Part shown: piece by piece, positions 29,629 through 38,480 of the stretch
Layout: each line of letters opens with the position of its first letter
How positions within the stretch are numbered: position 1 is the first letter of the stretch
NCBI GenBank assembly: GCA_027315245.1
Contig: DAHUYK010000056.1
Location: 1-54,455 of the forward strand
Length of the DNA: 54,455 bases
Direction: 5' to 3'
Origin: Vulcanimicrobiota bacterium
GTDB taxonomy: Bacteria; Vulcanimicrobiota; Vulcanimicrobiia; Vulcanimicrobiales; Vulcanimicrobiaceae
Program-made: the position numbers and the translations under genes
Notes under the pieces: generated by a model
Database searches by the model: none
What the model was told of the DNA's origin: nothing
What the model saw: only the letters and a program-made list of their open reading frames with translations

Positions 29629-30827
29629 CATGCTTCGAGCGTCATCGCGATGCCCTGGCCAACGCCGATGCACATCGTGCACAGCGCACGTGACGCACGT
29701 CCGGCAGCGAGATCGACCGATGCCGTGAGCACGAGGCGCGCGCCGCTCATCCCGAGCGGATGACCGAGCGCTATCGCGCCGCCATAGGGGTTGACGTGTT
29801 CTGCGTCGTCGGGAACCCCGAGCTCGCGCAGTGATGCGAGCGCTTGCGATGCGAAGGCCTCGTTGAGCTCGATGCGATCGAAATCGCCGATGGCTCGATG
29901 CGTTCTGGCGAGCAGCCTGCGCGTCGCGGCGACGGGACCTACGCCCATGATGCGCGGCTCGACACCGGCCGCCGCGCTGGCAATGATACGCGCGCGCGGC
30001 GTCAACCCATATCGCTCGACCGCCTTCTCCGATGCGATGATGATCGCTGCGGCACCGTCATTCACGCCTGACGCATTGCCGGCAGTCACGGAACCTCCCG
30101 AGCGAAACGGTGCCGGAAGGCGCGCGAGCGCCTCGAGCGTCGTATCGGCGCGCGGATGCTCGTCGCGCTCGACGAGAGCGCGTTCGTTCTTGTGCGCCAC
30201 TGGGACCGCGACGATCTCTTCTGCCAGGCGCCCCGACGCGCTTGCAGCGATCGCGCGCTCGTGCGAGCGCAGCGCGAACGCATCTTGATCTTTCCTGCTC
30301 ACCTGGAACTCCGCTGCAACGTTCTCGGCCGTTTCGGGCATGCTGTCGATGCCGTACTGCGCTTTGAGAACGGGATTGACGAACCGCCAGCCAATCGTCG
30401 TGTCGTAGACCGCACTGTCGCGCGAGAACGCATGCGTCGACTTCGGCATCACGAACGGCGCCCGGCTCATCGATTCGACGCCGCCTGCGAGCGCGATCTC
30501 GATCTCTCCCGCGGCGATCGCACGCGCGACGATGGCGATTGCGTCCATTCCCGAACCGCAGAGCCTATTGACCGTCGAACCGGGCACGGCAGCGGAAAGC
30601 CCCGCCAGCAAGAGCGCCATGCGCGCGACGTTGCGGTTATCTTCACCGGCTTGGTTCGCGCAGCCCAGGTACACGTCGTCGAGCGCATCCCAGTCCATGC
30701 GCCGATTGCGCTCGACGAGCGCGCGAATGGGGATCGCGGCGAGGTCATCCGCGCGAACGTTTGCCAGTGCGCCGCCGTAGCGTCCGATCGGCGTACGAAC
30801 GCCGTCGCAGATGAATGCGGCCTTCAC
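29625..30827 (-). CDS. paaJ: 3-oxoadipyl-CoA / 3-oxo-5,6-dehydrosuberyl-CoA thiolase
   Basis: 400 residues. The N-terminus MKAAFICDGVRTPIGRYGGA and overall length match the PcaF/PaaJ subfamily of thiolases. The acylation cysteine is in NRLCGSGMDAI, the catalytic His in ALGHPLGMSGAR and the second Cys in CTMCIGVGQG. In phenylacetate degradation it cleaves the ring-opened C8 and later C6 CoA thioesters to acetyl-CoA. It is the last gene of the paa operon, overlapping paaI by 4 bp. Confidence 0.93.
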   Translation of the reverse strand: MKAAFICDGVRTPIGRYGGALANVRADDLAAIPIRALVERNRRMDWDALDDVYLGCANQAGEDNRNVARMALLLAGLSAAVPGSTVNRLCGSGMDAIAIVARAIAAGEIEIALAGGVESMSRAPFVMPKSTHAFSRDSAVYDTTIGWRFVNPVLKAQYGIDSMPETAENVAAEFQVSRKDQDAFALRSHERAIAASASGRLAEEIVAVPVAHKNERALVERDEHPRADTTLEALARLPAPFRSGGSVTAGNASGVNDGAAAIIIASEKAVERYGLTPRARIIASAAAGVEPRIMGVGPVAATRRLLARTHRAIGDFDRIELNEAFASQALASLRELGVPDDAEHVNPYGGAIALGHPLGMSGARLVLTASVDLAAGRASRALCTMCIGVGQGIAMTLEAC

Positions 30828-31258
30828 TCCGGGATCACCGTCCCACGTACCGCTGCGGAGTGACCCCGAAAGAGCGCCACGAGCCGCCCGTCATTGCCGG
30901 TTACGGCAACGTCGTAGACGCCGAACCTGCCCGCGAGATGCGTTTCACGCGCCTCCGCGACGAGGGTCTCGCCTTCGCGCGCCGGGGTCACGTACGTGAT
31001 CGAACAGTGCTGCGCGACGCTGACGATGTTGCGCGAGTTGCAGGCAAAGGCAAAGGCGGAGTCCGCAAGCGAGAACGCTGCTCCGCCGTGCGCCGTTGCA
31101 TGCCCGTTGATCATCTCTCCTGCGACGCGCATCGAGACGCGGGCGTAGCCCGGGCGCGTCTCTTCGATCCGCATGCCGGCGCACTGCGACGCGCGATCGC
31201 GATCGAACATCGCCTTGGCACAGCGCTCCGCGAGCCCCTGGGCGTCGTCCATCTGCAC
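30824..31258 (-). CDS. paaI: PaaI hotdog-fold acyl-CoA thioesterase
   Basis: 144 residues with the hotdog thioesterase signature NGHATAHGGAAFSLADSAFAFACNS, where the Asp and HGG are the family catalytic elements. PaaI hydrolyses dead-end hydroxyphenylacetyl-CoA esters and so recovers CoA. The ATG is 15 bp after paaG, and its stop overlaps the paaJ start. Confidence 0.93.
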   Translation of the reverse strand: MQMDDAQGLAERCAKAMFDRDRASQCAGMRIEETRPGYARVSMRVAGEMINGHATAHGGAAFSLADSAFAFACNSRNIVSVAQHCSITYVTPAREGETLVAEARETHLAGRFGVYDVAVTGNDGRLVALFRGHSAAVRGTVIPE

Positions 31259-31273
31259 GCTTTGCGAGCTTCC

Positions 31274-32047
31274 CTAGTCGCCTCGAAACGCGGGCGGCCG
31301 CTTTGCCGTAAACGCCTCCACACCTTCGACGAAGTCATGCGTCGTGCCAAGCGCGCGCTGCGCGTCGCGTTCGACGTCGAGCTGCGCTGCAAGATCGTTG
31401 TTCCATCCTTGCGCCATCGCACGCTTCGTCGCGCCGAGCGCCTTTGTCGGAGCAGCGGCGAGCGCCGCGACGAGCTCGTCGCAGCGCGTCTCGAGCGCAT
31501 CGTCGTCGGCGACGCTCCAGATCGCTCCCCACGCATACGCCTGCTCTGCGGTCATCGGCGTTGCGAGAAGTGCGAGGCCCATGGCACGGGCGTGGCCGAC
31601 GAGCCGCGGCAGCATCCACGTACCAGCGGTGTCCGGAAGCAAACCGATGCGCGAAAACGCCTCGACGAACGACGCGGACCGACCGGCGACGACGATATCG
31701 CATGCAAGGGCAAGGTTGGCACCGGCGCCCGCGGCGACGCCGTGGACACGCGCGACGACCGGTTTCGGCAGGTCGCGCATTGCAAGAACGAGCGGCGTGT
31801 AGTGACGCTCGACGTGTGCGCCCAGGTCATACGCTGCTTGCGCTTCACCGAGGTCCTGACCGGCGCAGAACGCTCGTCCGCGAGCGCAGAGGAGAACGGC
31901 GCGAACCTCGGCCTCGCTCGCCGCACGCGCGAACGCGACCCGCAGCGCGTCGAGCATCTCGGCGGTCAGCGCATTTAAGCGCTCGGGCCGGTTGAGCGTC
32001 ACGCGCATCGCGCCGTTCTCGACCGCGACGATCACCGTCTCGCTCAT
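31274..32047 (-). CDS. paaG: Enoyl-CoA hydratase/isomerase, PaaG-type
   Basis: 257 residues from ATG 32047 (MSETVIVAVENGAMRVTLNR); the longer ORF runs into paaE. Crotonase fold with the oxyanion-hole segment RAFCAGQDLGE and HGVAAGAGANLALACDIV. An acidic residue in GLLPDTAGTWMLPRL fits PaaG, which isomerises ring-1,2-epoxyphenylacetyl-CoA to oxepin-CoA. PaaF would be the alternative; the AFCAGQDL and LPDTAGTW patterns favour PaaG. It overlaps the paaE stop by 4 bp (ATGA). Confidence 0.88.
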   Translation of the reverse strand: MSETVIVAVENGAMRVTLNRPERLNALTAEMLDALRVAFARAASEAEVRAVLLCARGRAFCAGQDLGEAQAAYDLGAHVERHYTPLVLAMRDLPKPVVARVHGVAAGAGANLALACDIVVAGRSASFVEAFSRIGLLPDTAGTWMLPRLVGHARAMGLALLATPMTAEQAYAWGAIWSVADDDALETRCDELVAALAAAPTKALGATKRAMAQGWNNDLAAQLDVERDAQRALGTTHDFVEGVEAFTAKRPPAFRGD

Positions 32048-33129
32048 ATCAGTTGCGCCGCGATCGCGTCGACGTCGAGCTCGACGCGATCGGTCACCGG
32101 ATGGCTCTGGCACATGAGCACGACACCGCTGCGCACTTCGTAGTCCTCGAGCGCAAAATGTACGTCCATATCGACTTCTCCCGTCACGAGTTGAGCGCGG
32201 CACGACGAGCAGATGCCCGACTTACACGAGTAGGGAAGATCGATGCCGTTGCGTAGCCCTGCATCGAGAATCGATTCTCGGCCTTTGTTGACGTCGAACT
32301 CGCGCACCGTCCCGTCCACGAGCACACTCGCGCGACAGCGTTCCTCGTGCGGCGCGGCCGCAGGCCTGCCGGCATCCCGCCGTGTCGCGCGATCGGTCGT
32401 GAAGCGCTCGACGACGATGCGCGAACGATCGAATCCGCGTTCGTCGAGTGCCGCCGTGACGCCCTCCATCATCGATTCAGGGCCGCAGAGGAAGACGGCG
32501 TCGACGTCGTCGAGATCGATCCAGCGCTCTGTGATCCCGCAGATACGATCGCGATCGATGCGTCCGTTGAACAACTCGATCTCTTGCCGTTCGCGACTCG
32601 TCACGAAGATGACAGCGAGACGCTCGATATACCGGTCTTTCAATGCAAGCAGTTCGTCTCGGAACATCGTCGACGACGACGAACGGTTGCCGTAGACGAG
32701 CGTGAAGCGGCTGGAGCGCTCGATCGCGAGCGTCGTTTCGATGAGCGAGAGCACGGGTGTGATGCCGCTGCCCGCGGCAAAGGCGAGGTAATGCCGTCGC
32801 TGTGCCGGATCGAGCGGCAGAAAGAATCGTCCCTCCGGCGGCGCGACGTCGAGCCGCATTCCCGATGCCAGCGCCGCATGCGCCCATGCGGAGAAACGCC
32901 CGTCGTCGACGCGCTTGATGGCAACGCGAAGTCGCCCTTGGAGAGGGCTGGAACAGATCGAATACGATCGTCGCTCGTCCGCTCCGTCGATCCTCGTGCG
33001 CAGGGTGAGATACTGGCCTTGAGTGAAGGCGAACTCGTCGCGCAGCCGCTCGGGAACGTCGAACTCGACCACGATGGCGTCGCGCGTCTCCTTACGCACC
33101 GCGCGAACGGTCAAGGGATGAAACCTCAT
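32044..33129 (-). CDS. paaE: Phenylacetyl-CoA epoxidase reductase PaaE
   Basis: 361 residues from ATG 33129 (MRFHPLTVRAVRKETRDAIV). It is an FAD/NAD(P)H ferredoxin reductase-type protein with FAD-binding RRSYSICSSP, NAD-binding AAGSGITPVLSLI, CGPESMM, and a C-terminal plant-type 2Fe-2S domain (CKSGICSSCRAQL plus a distal Cys in VLMCQSHP). It delivers electrons to the PaaA di-iron centre. The start is 10 bp after paaD. Confidence 0.95.
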   Translation of the reverse strand: MRFHPLTVRAVRKETRDAIVVEFDVPERLRDEFAFTQGQYLTLRTRIDGADERRSYSICSSPLQGRLRVAIKRVDDGRFSAWAHAALASGMRLDVAPPEGRFFLPLDPAQRRHYLAFAAGSGITPVLSLIETTLAIERSSRFTLVYGNRSSSSTMFRDELLALKDRYIERLAVIFVTSRERQEIELFNGRIDRDRICGITERWIDLDDVDAVFLCGPESMMEGVTAALDERGFDRSRIVVERFTTDRATRRDAGRPAAAPHEERCRASVLVDGTVREFDVNKGRESILDAGLRNGIDLPYSCKSGICSSCRAQLVTGEVDMDVHFALEDYEVRSGVVLMCQSHPVTDRVELDVDAIAAQLI

Positions 33130-33139
33130 GAAACGGCGT

Positions 33140-33703
33140 TCAAAACGGCTTGACGTACTCGAACGGCTCGTCGCATGCGTTGCATCGGTAGAGCGCCTTG
33201 CACGGCGTCGCCCCGAAACGCGAGAGTTCTCGCACCGAGCCGGAGCCGCACCGCGGACAGCGCGCATGCGGCGCTGGCGGAGCGATGCCCGCGGCGCGTA
33301 GGCGCTCGTGCCCGCGCTCCGTTATCCAGTCCGTGGACCACGGCGGGGCGATTCGCACGCCGACGCGCACGTCCTTGGCGCCATGCTCGCGCAGCGTGCG
33401 CACGACGTCGCCCTGGATGACCTGCGTCGCCGGACACCCTGAGTACGTCGGCGTGAGCGCGACGACGACCGTGTCCCCGTCGAGGCGGACGTCACGAACG
33501 ATGCCGAGGTCGGTGATCGACACAAAAGGCATCTCAGGGTCCGGCACGTCGTCGAGGATGCGATACATCGCTTCGATGCGGTCTCTCGTCCTTCGACTCC
33601 GCTCACTGCGTTCGCTACGCTCAGGATGACAAATCCGCTCACTGCGTTCGCTACGCGCAGGATGACAAACGGTGCTGGGCTCAGGATGACCGGCCTTCAC
33701 CAT
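33140..33703 (-). CDS. paaD: Phenylacetyl-CoA epoxidase assembly protein PaaD (repeat-extended N-terminus)
   Basis: 187 residues from ATG 33703 (7-bp overlap with the paaC stop) or 142 residues from ATG 33568. The conserved part starts only at MYRILDDVPDPEMPFVSITD, an MIP18/SufT-type domain. It ends in a four-cysteine zinc site, CPRCGSGSVREL and YRCNACDEPFEY, as in PaaD, which matures the epoxidase's metal centres. The residues before it (CHPARSERSERICHPERSER) are the translation of a dispersed DNA repeat rather than protein family sequence. Which start is used cannot be decided by eye. Confidence 0.9.
   Translation of the reverse strand: MVKAGHPEPSTVCHPARSERSERICHPERSERSERSRRTRDRIEAMYRILDDVPDPEMPFVSITDLGIVRDVRLDGDTVVVALTPTYSGCPATQVIQGDVVRTLREHGAKDVRVGVRIAPPWSTDWITERGHERLRAAGIAPPAPHARCPRCGSGSVRELSRFGATPCKALYRCNACDEPFEYVKPF
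33585..33690. repeat. Dispersed repeat, locus 1 (paaC-paaD junction)
   Basis: Two near-identical copies and a fragment of a repeat with core CTCACTGCGTTCGCTACGCT followed by CAGGATGACAAA: 33585-33633, 33636-33669 (one G substitution in the core) and a short GGGCTCAGGATGAC piece at 33677-33690. The same core occurs at 39477-39713. On the paaD coding strand it translates as HPERSERSER-type sequence. It looks like a mobile or amplified intergenic repeat of unknown mechanism. Confidence 0.85.
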
Positions 33704-34458
33704 CGCGCCTCCGGCATCGCGCGCGGCAGTACCTGCATCTCTGCGAGCATGTATCCGAGCGCCTCGGTGTGGACGCCCTGCTTTCCGCCGCGCTGCGTCC
33801 ACGTGCCGGCCGGCACCGTCAGCGTTGCCGCCGAAAACGCCTCGTGGACGCGCTCGAGCCACGGATCGCGCAGGCGCTCGGGCGCAAAACCCGTGCCGTT
33901 CGCGGCCATCTCGTCGTCGAGCCGATCCCCGATGAACAGCTCGCCGGTGAATCGCCAAAGGCCATCGGCAGCGCGTTGCATCCGCGCATGGCTCTCCGGC
34001 GTTCCGTCACCCAGGCGGATGAGCCAATCCTGGCTGCGACGTAGATGATAGCGCACTTCCTTGAGCGCTTTCTGCGCGATCGCAGCGATGCGCTCGTCGC
34101 CCGAACGGGTGAGCTCCCCAAGCGCGAGCGAAGCCCAGAGATCGTAGAAGTAGCTTCGCGCAGTGGTATCGGCGAAGTCGCCGTTCTCGTGCTCCACGAG
34201 CAGAACGTTGCAGAATTCACGCGCGTCCCGGTGAAAGGTCAAAGCATCTTCGTCGCGCCCGCGCGCCTCCAACTCGCCGGCATACGATAGCCAAAGACGA
34301 GCCTGCCCGAACAAGTCGAGCGCGACGTTCGCCAGGGCAACGTCCTCTTCCATGACCGGCGCGTGACCCACCCACGCGCAGAGCCGTTGCGCGAGGACGA
34401 GCGCGTTGTCTCCGAAGCGCAGCGGGTACTCCGCCGGCACGCGCGTCGCCGTCCTCAC
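33697..34458 (-). CDS. paaC: Phenylacetyl-CoA epoxidase structural subunit PaaC
   Basis: 253 residues from GTG 34458, which overlaps the paaB stop by 4 bp; the ORF-track extension to 34770 is out of family. PaaC has a degenerate ferritin-like di-iron fold that pairs with PaaA. Family regions FGDNALVLAQRLCAWVGHAP, LDLFGQARLWLSYAG and ALKEVRYHLRRSQDW are clear. The C-terminal part GTWTQRGGKQGVHTEALGY is also typical. Confidence 0.95.
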   Translation of the reverse strand: MRTATRVPAEYPLRFGDNALVLAQRLCAWVGHAPVMEEDVALANVALDLFGQARLWLSYAGELEARGRDEDALTFHRDAREFCNVLLVEHENGDFADTTARSYFYDLWASLALGELTRSGDERIAAIAQKALKEVRYHLRRSQDWLIRLGDGTPESHARMQRAADGLWRFTGELFIGDRLDDEMAANGTGFAPERLRDPWLERVHEAFSAATLTVPAGTWTQRGGKQGVHTEALGYMLAEMQVLPRAMPEARW

Positions 34459-34739
34459 AGGTGCTTCACACCCTCGGGAACGTGATAGAACGTTGGGTGG
34501 CGGTACGCCTTGTCTTCCGACGGCTCGAAAAACTCCTCGCTCTGCGCCGGATCCGTCGCGTGCACGTGCTCGGATCGCACGACCCAAATTGACACGCCTT
34601 CGTTGCGGCGCGTGTAGAGGTCGCGTGCGCTCTCCAGTGCCATGCGTTCGTCCGCAGCATGAAGGCTGCCGACGTGCTTGTGCGCGAGCCCCGCTTCGCT
34701 GCGCACGAATATCTCCCACTGCGGCCAATCGTTCTTCAC
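34455..34739 (-). CDS. paaB: Phenylacetyl-CoA epoxidase subunit PaaB
   Basis: 94 residues, a typical length. The sequence [20 protein letters not shown] with [20 protein letters not shown] and the closing [14 protein letters not shown] is diagnostic of PaaB, the small subunit that bridges PaaAC dimers. It starts with a GTG that overlaps the paaA stop by 4 bp and ends with a 4-bp overlap into paaC. Confidence 0.96.
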   Translation of the reverse strand: MKNDWPQWEIFVRSEAGLAHKHVGSLHAADERMALESARDLYTRRNEGVSIWVVRSEHVHATDPAQSEEFFEPSEDKAYRHPTFYHVPEGVKHL

Positions 34740-35713
34740 GCAGCCTCACTTCCGGCGCGTTTACGCGCATGCTCGGCGGCGGCGTCGCGTACCCACGCGC
34801 CGTCGTTCCACGCGTCGACGCGCGCGCTCAGCCGTTCTCTATTACACGGCCCGTCGCCGCCAACGACACGGTAGAACTCGTCCCAATCGACCGGGCCGAT
34901 CTCGTAGTGCTGCGTCTCCTCGTTCCAGCGTAGCTGCGGATCGGGAATCGTCAAGCGTAGGCGTTCCGCCTGCGGCACGGTCTGATCGATGAACTTCTGC
35001 CGCAGCTCATCGTTCGTGAAGAGCTTGATCTTCCAGCGAAGCGACTGTTCATTGTGCACCGACGCCGCATCGGGCGGCCCGAACATCATTACCGACGGCC
35101 ACCACCATCGGTCGAGTGCATCTTGCGCCATGGCGCGTTGCGGCGGCGTACCGTGCGCGAGCGTCCACATGATATCGAAACCTTGACGCTGGTGAAAACT
35201 CTCCTCCTTGCAGATGCGGACCATCGCGCGCGCATACGGACCGTACGAGCAGCGTGTAATTGGAATTTGATTGATGATCGCCGCGCCGTCGACGAGCCAG
35301 CCGATCGCACCGACGTCGGCCCAGGTCAGCGTCGGATAGTTGAAGATACTGGAATACTTTGCCTTGCCTGCATGCAGCGCCGCCACGAGTTCGTCGCGCG
35401 GCGTTCCCAGGGACTCAGCGGCGCTATAAAGGTACAGCCCGTGTCCCGCTTCGTCTTGGACCTTCGCAAGCAGAATTAGCTTGCGATGGAGCGACGGCGC
35501 ACGGGTGATCCAATTCCCCTCCGGCAGCATGCCGACGATCTCGGAGTGAGCGTGCTGCGATATCTGGCGCGTGAGTGTCTTACGATACGCATCCGGCATC
35601 CAGTCCGGTGGCTCAATCTTCAGTGCGCGGTCGAGGCGGCTCTCGAAGCACTGCTGCCGGGCGTCGTCCGGCTCGGGGCGACCTTCGATGCCGTCGCTCA
35701 TCGACGTGTACAC
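34736..35713 (-). CDS. paaA: Phenylacetyl-CoA epoxidase catalytic subunit PaaA
   Basis: 325 residues from GTG 35713; ATG 35701 is an alternative. It is the di-iron oxygenase subunit that forms the ring-1,2-epoxide of phenylacetyl-CoA. Ferritin-like ligand motifs are visible: [15 protein letters not shown] (ExxH) and [14 protein letters not shown] (ExxH). The C-terminus [20 protein letters not shown] is characteristic. It begins 2 bp after the paaZ stop. Confidence 0.97.
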   Translation of the reverse strand: MYTSMSDGIEGRPEPDDARQQCFESRLDRALKIEPPDWMPDAYRKTLTRQISQHAHSEIVGMLPEGNWITRAPSLHRKLILLAKVQDEAGHGLYLYSAAESLGTPRDELVAALHAGKAKYSSIFNYPTLTWADVGAIGWLVDGAAIINQIPITRCSYGPYARAMVRICKEESFHQRQGFDIMWTLAHGTPPQRAMAQDALDRWWWPSVMMFGPPDAASVHNEQSLRWKIKLFTNDELRQKFIDQTVPQAERLRLTIPDPQLRWNEETQHYEIGPVDWDEFYRVVGGDGPCNRERLSARVDAWNDGAWVRDAAAEHARKRAGSEAA

Positions 35714-35714
35714 G

Positions 35715-37775
35715 TCAAACCCCCGCGGGCGCTCGCAGCACCGGCACGTGCGCTTGCGTCGCGTTCATCGTGAGCAGATCGTATTGCGCGACGACGACGT
35801 CGTTTTGGTTGAAGATCGTCACCGACCAGCGCACCTCGCCGTACTCGGGCTTGCGCGGCGCCTTCTCCTTCACGGCCAGGCGTACGTGCATCGTGTCGCC
35901 GGGATAGACCGGCTGGAGAAATCGCAACCCTTCCAAGCCGTAGTTCGCGAGCACGGGCCCGAGCTCGGGCCGTACGAAGAGGCCAGCAGCGAACGAGAGC
36001 ACGAGGTAGCCGTGTGCGACGCGACCGTCGAAAAACGGGCTCGCTTTTGCTGCCGCATCGTCCATGTGCGCGTAAAACGCATCGCCCGTAAAACGCGCAA
36101 AGTGCTCGACGTCTTCCAGCGTCACTTCTCGAGCGGGCGTGTAGAACGTATCGCCGGGCTGAAGATCTTCAAATGCGATTTCGAACGGATGGCGCGCCAG
36201 CACGCGCTCTTTTGCACCAGGATTCCACTGACCGCTGATCGTCGCGATCCGTCCGGGCGAACCTTGCACCGCCGTGCGCTGCATGTAATGAAAGATGCCG
36301 CGGACGCCGCCCATCTCTTCGCCGCCGCCGGCGCGTCCCGGGCCACCGTGCACGAGCGGCGCGAGCGGCGACCCATGTCCCGTCTGTTCCTTCGCGCAAT
36401 CACGATCGACGACGAGGACGCGTCCGTGGAACGGAGCGATGCCGAGCACGATCTCGTCGACGCTGCGGGCATCGTAGCCGAAGACCGAGGCGACGAGGCT
36501 TCCCTCGCCACGGTTCGCGATTGCGACCGCGTCGTCAATGCTTTGGTACGGCATGATCGTCGTCACGGGCCCAAAGGCCTCGACGCTATGCACGCGGTCG
36601 GCCTCCAAAGGCCGATCGCAGCGTAACACGACCGGCGACATGAACGCCCCCGCGGTATCGTCGGCGCCCACGGCTTCGACGTGAGCGGGATCACCGTAGA
36701 CGACGGCCGCTTCGCGCTGCAGCTCGGCGATGCGTGCGCGCACGTCGTCGCGCTGCGCGGTACTGACGAGCGCGCCCATCGTCACGCCCTCCGAACGCGG
36801 ATTTCCGACGACGACCCTCTCGAGACGCGAGACGAGCGCGCGCTCTACATCGTCGATCCACGCAACGGGAACGACGGCACGGCGAATGCACGTGCAGCGT
36901 TGCCCGGCTTTCGTCGTGACCTCGCGTACGATCTCTTTGACGAAGAGATCGAACTCAGGCGTTCCGGGACCCGAGTCGGGGCCAAGAATCGCAGCGTTGA
37001 GCGAGTCCCGCTCGGCGACGAAACGCACGGCGTTGAGAACGATCGCCGGCTTTTCTTGCAGTGCAACGGAAGTCGAGCGCGATCCCGTAAACGAGACGGC
37101 GTCTTGACCGTTGAGGTGATCGAGCATGTCGCCGAGAGAGCCGGCGACGAACTGGATGCTGCCCTTGGGGAATATCTCGGAGGCCACGATCTCTTCGAAG
37201 AGCGCCTGCGCGACGTACGCTGAGGGTGTCGCGGGTTTCTCGATCACCGGCACTCCGGCGATGATCGCGGGCGCAAGCTTCTCAAGCATGCCCCAGCACG
37301 GAAAGTTGTACGCGTTGATGTGCACCGCGACGCCCTGCAGCGGCGTGAGGATGTGGCGCCCCGCGAACGTTCCGGCCTTCGAGAGCGGCTCGATGGCGCC
37401 GTCGAGGGCAACACGCGCGTTCGGAAGTTCCCGGCGTGCCTTCGACGCAAACGAAAAGAGCGTCATGATGCCGCCGTCGACGTCGACGAATGCGTCCTTT
37501 GCGGTTGCGCCCGTGTCGTACGACAGCTCGTAGAGCCGCTGCTTGCGGTCGTTCAAGTAGAGCGCGAGACGCTTGATCATGTCCGCGCGTTCGTGGAAGG
37601 TGAGTCGCCGGAGCGCTGGTCCGCCGCCCGTGCGCGCATGATCGAGCACGGCGGTGAAATCGATCCCGTTGCTCGAGACGCGTGCCACGACCCGTCCGTC
37701 GACGGCTGAGCAGACGTCGACGAAGCCCTCTCGAGCCTCGAACCACGTATCCTTCACGTAACTGCGAACGTTCAC
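35715..37775 (-). CDS. paaZ: Bifunctional oxepin-CoA hydrolase / semialdehyde dehydrogenase PaaZ
   Basis: 686 residues. The N-terminal aldehyde dehydrogenase domain (about 1-520) has the catalytic cysteine in [13 protein letters not shown] and the [11 protein letters not shown] nucleotide site. The C-terminal MaoC-type hydratase domain (about 540-680) has [14 protein letters not shown] and [14 protein letters not shown] with the Asp/His pair. Both domains are intact, so it should open oxepin-CoA and oxidise the aldehyde. It starts at GTG 37775 and is the first gene of the operon, 30 bp downstream of the palindromic operator. Confidence 0.96.
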   Translation of the reverse strand: MNVRSYVKDTWFEAREGFVDVCSAVDGRVVARVSSNGIDFTAVLDHARTGGGPALRRLTFHERADMIKRLALYLNDRKQRLYELSYDTGATAKDAFVDVDGGIMTLFSFASKARRELPNARVALDGAIEPLSKAGTFAGRHILTPLQGVAVHINAYNFPCWGMLEKLAPAIIAGVPVIEKPATPSAYVAQALFEEIVASEIFPKGSIQFVAGSLGDMLDHLNGQDAVSFTGSRSTSVALQEKPAIVLNAVRFVAERDSLNAAILGPDSGPGTPEFDLFVKEIVREVTTKAGQRCTCIRRAVVPVAWIDDVERALVSRLERVVVGNPRSEGVTMGALVSTAQRDDVRARIAELQREAAVVYGDPAHVEAVGADDTAGAFMSPVVLRCDRPLEADRVHSVEAFGPVTTIMPYQSIDDAVAIANRGEGSLVASVFGYDARSVDEIVLGIAPFHGRVLVVDRDCAKEQTGHGSPLAPLVHGGPGRAGGGEEMGGVRGIFHYMQRTAVQGSPGRIATISGQWNPGAKERVLARHPFEIAFEDLQPGDTFYTPAREVTLEDVEHFARFTGDAFYAHMDDAAAKASPFFDGRVAHGYLVLSFAAGLFVRPELGPVLANYGLEGLRFLQPVYPGDTMHVRLAVKEKAPRKPEYGEVRWSVTIFNQNDVVVAQYDLLTMNATQAHVPVLRAPAGV

Positions 37776-37804
37776 GGTCGGCGCATCCTCGGCGAAGAGT
37801 CGTT

Positions 37805-37822
37805 GCCTACCATTTGGTAGGC
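37805..37822. promoter_or_regulatory. Palindromic operator of the paa operon
   Basis: GCCTACCATTTGGTAGGC is an 18-bp near-perfect palindrome with only the central pair mismatched; CCTACCA-TT-TGGTAGG is exact. It lies just downstream of the -10 box of the leftward paaZ promoter, at about +2 to +19 of the transcript, where a bound TetR-family repressor would block initiation. The adjacent tetR gene is the natural candidate regulator, with an aryl/acyl-CoA as likely inducer (inference). Confidence 0.75.
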
Positions 37823-37828
37823 TGAGCT

Positions 37829-38422
37829 CTATTGTACCTCCGTGCGCCCGCCGGCGTCAAACGAGCCGCTTCCCTCGAAGACGATGCGACCGATCGCCGA
37901 TGCAATCTCCTGCGCGCCCATGCGGCCGTTCGGCCGGTACCACTCGGCGACGGAGTTCGACATACCGAAGATCAACCGCGTTGCAAGCGCCGGATCGATG
38001 TCTGCTCGCACACTCCGTTCGCGCTGCGCTGCCTGTACGAGGCCGGTAACGGCCGCGTCGAACGTACGGCGTCGTTCCATGGCGGCGCGCTCCGTGCGTG
38101 AGTTTCCGCGAACGCGAAAGAGGACGCTCACCTCGGGCAGCATCGCCATCGTCACGAGCGCGACACGCGTCACGATCGCCTCGAGACGCGCTCGGGGTGC
38201 TCCCTCGCAGGACGCGGGCTCGTCGAGAACGGCAAACAGTGCGGTGAGCGCGCGATCGAGACCGTGCTGCAGAAGCGCTTCCTTCCCGGACACGTGATGG
38301 TAGATGCTCGCTTTCGTGATGCCGGCAGCCCTTGCGATCTCGTCCATTGACGTTGCATCGAAGCCGCGCTGCGCGAAGAGCGCAAAGGCGACGTCCGTGA
38401 GCGAGTCGATGTCGTAGGCCAT
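37829..38422 (-). CDS. TetR-family regulator, predicted paa repressor
   Basis: 197 residues from ATG 38422 (MAYDIDSLTDVAFALFAQRG); the longer ORF overlaps the divergent gene. The N-terminal helix-turn-helix is clear (GFDATSMDEIARAAGITKASIYHHVSGKEALLQ). The C-terminal ligand domain is TetR_C-like (LIFGMSNSVAEWYRP). It lies immediately upstream of and codirectional with the paa genes, with a palindrome between them, so it should repress paaZABCDEGIJ in the absence of an aromatic CoA thioester. It is divergent from the E1-alpha gene across 58 bp and may control that too. Confidence 0.9.
   Translation of the reverse strand: MAYDIDSLTDVAFALFAQRGFDATSMDEIARAAGITKASIYHHVSGKEALLQHGLDRALTALFAVLDEPASCEGAPRARLEAIVTRVALVTMAMLPEVSVLFRVRGNSRTERAAMERRRTFDAAVTGLVQAAQRERSVRADIDPALATRLIFGMSNSVAEWYRPNGRMGAQEIASAIGRIVFEGSGSFDAGGRTEVQ
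37831..37860 (-). promoter_or_regulatory. Sigma-70-type promoter of the paa operon
   Basis: On the minus strand, -35 TTGACG (37860-37855) and -10 TACAAT (37836-37831) are separated by 18 bp. The elements lie in the last codons of tetR (the TACAAT overlaps the final GTA CAA TAG), so the paa operon has its own promoter inside the regulator gene. The predicted start is near 37824. Confidence 0.75.
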
Positions 38423-38480
38423 CGCAGGGAGTATCCTGATTCGCGAGCGGGAGGACCTTTCGGCCACGTCGCACGTTTGC

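Noticed and set aside
34406-34933. 175-aa rightward ORF inside paaA/paaB/paaC
   Set aside because: It is an antisense shadow of three firmly identified paa genes.
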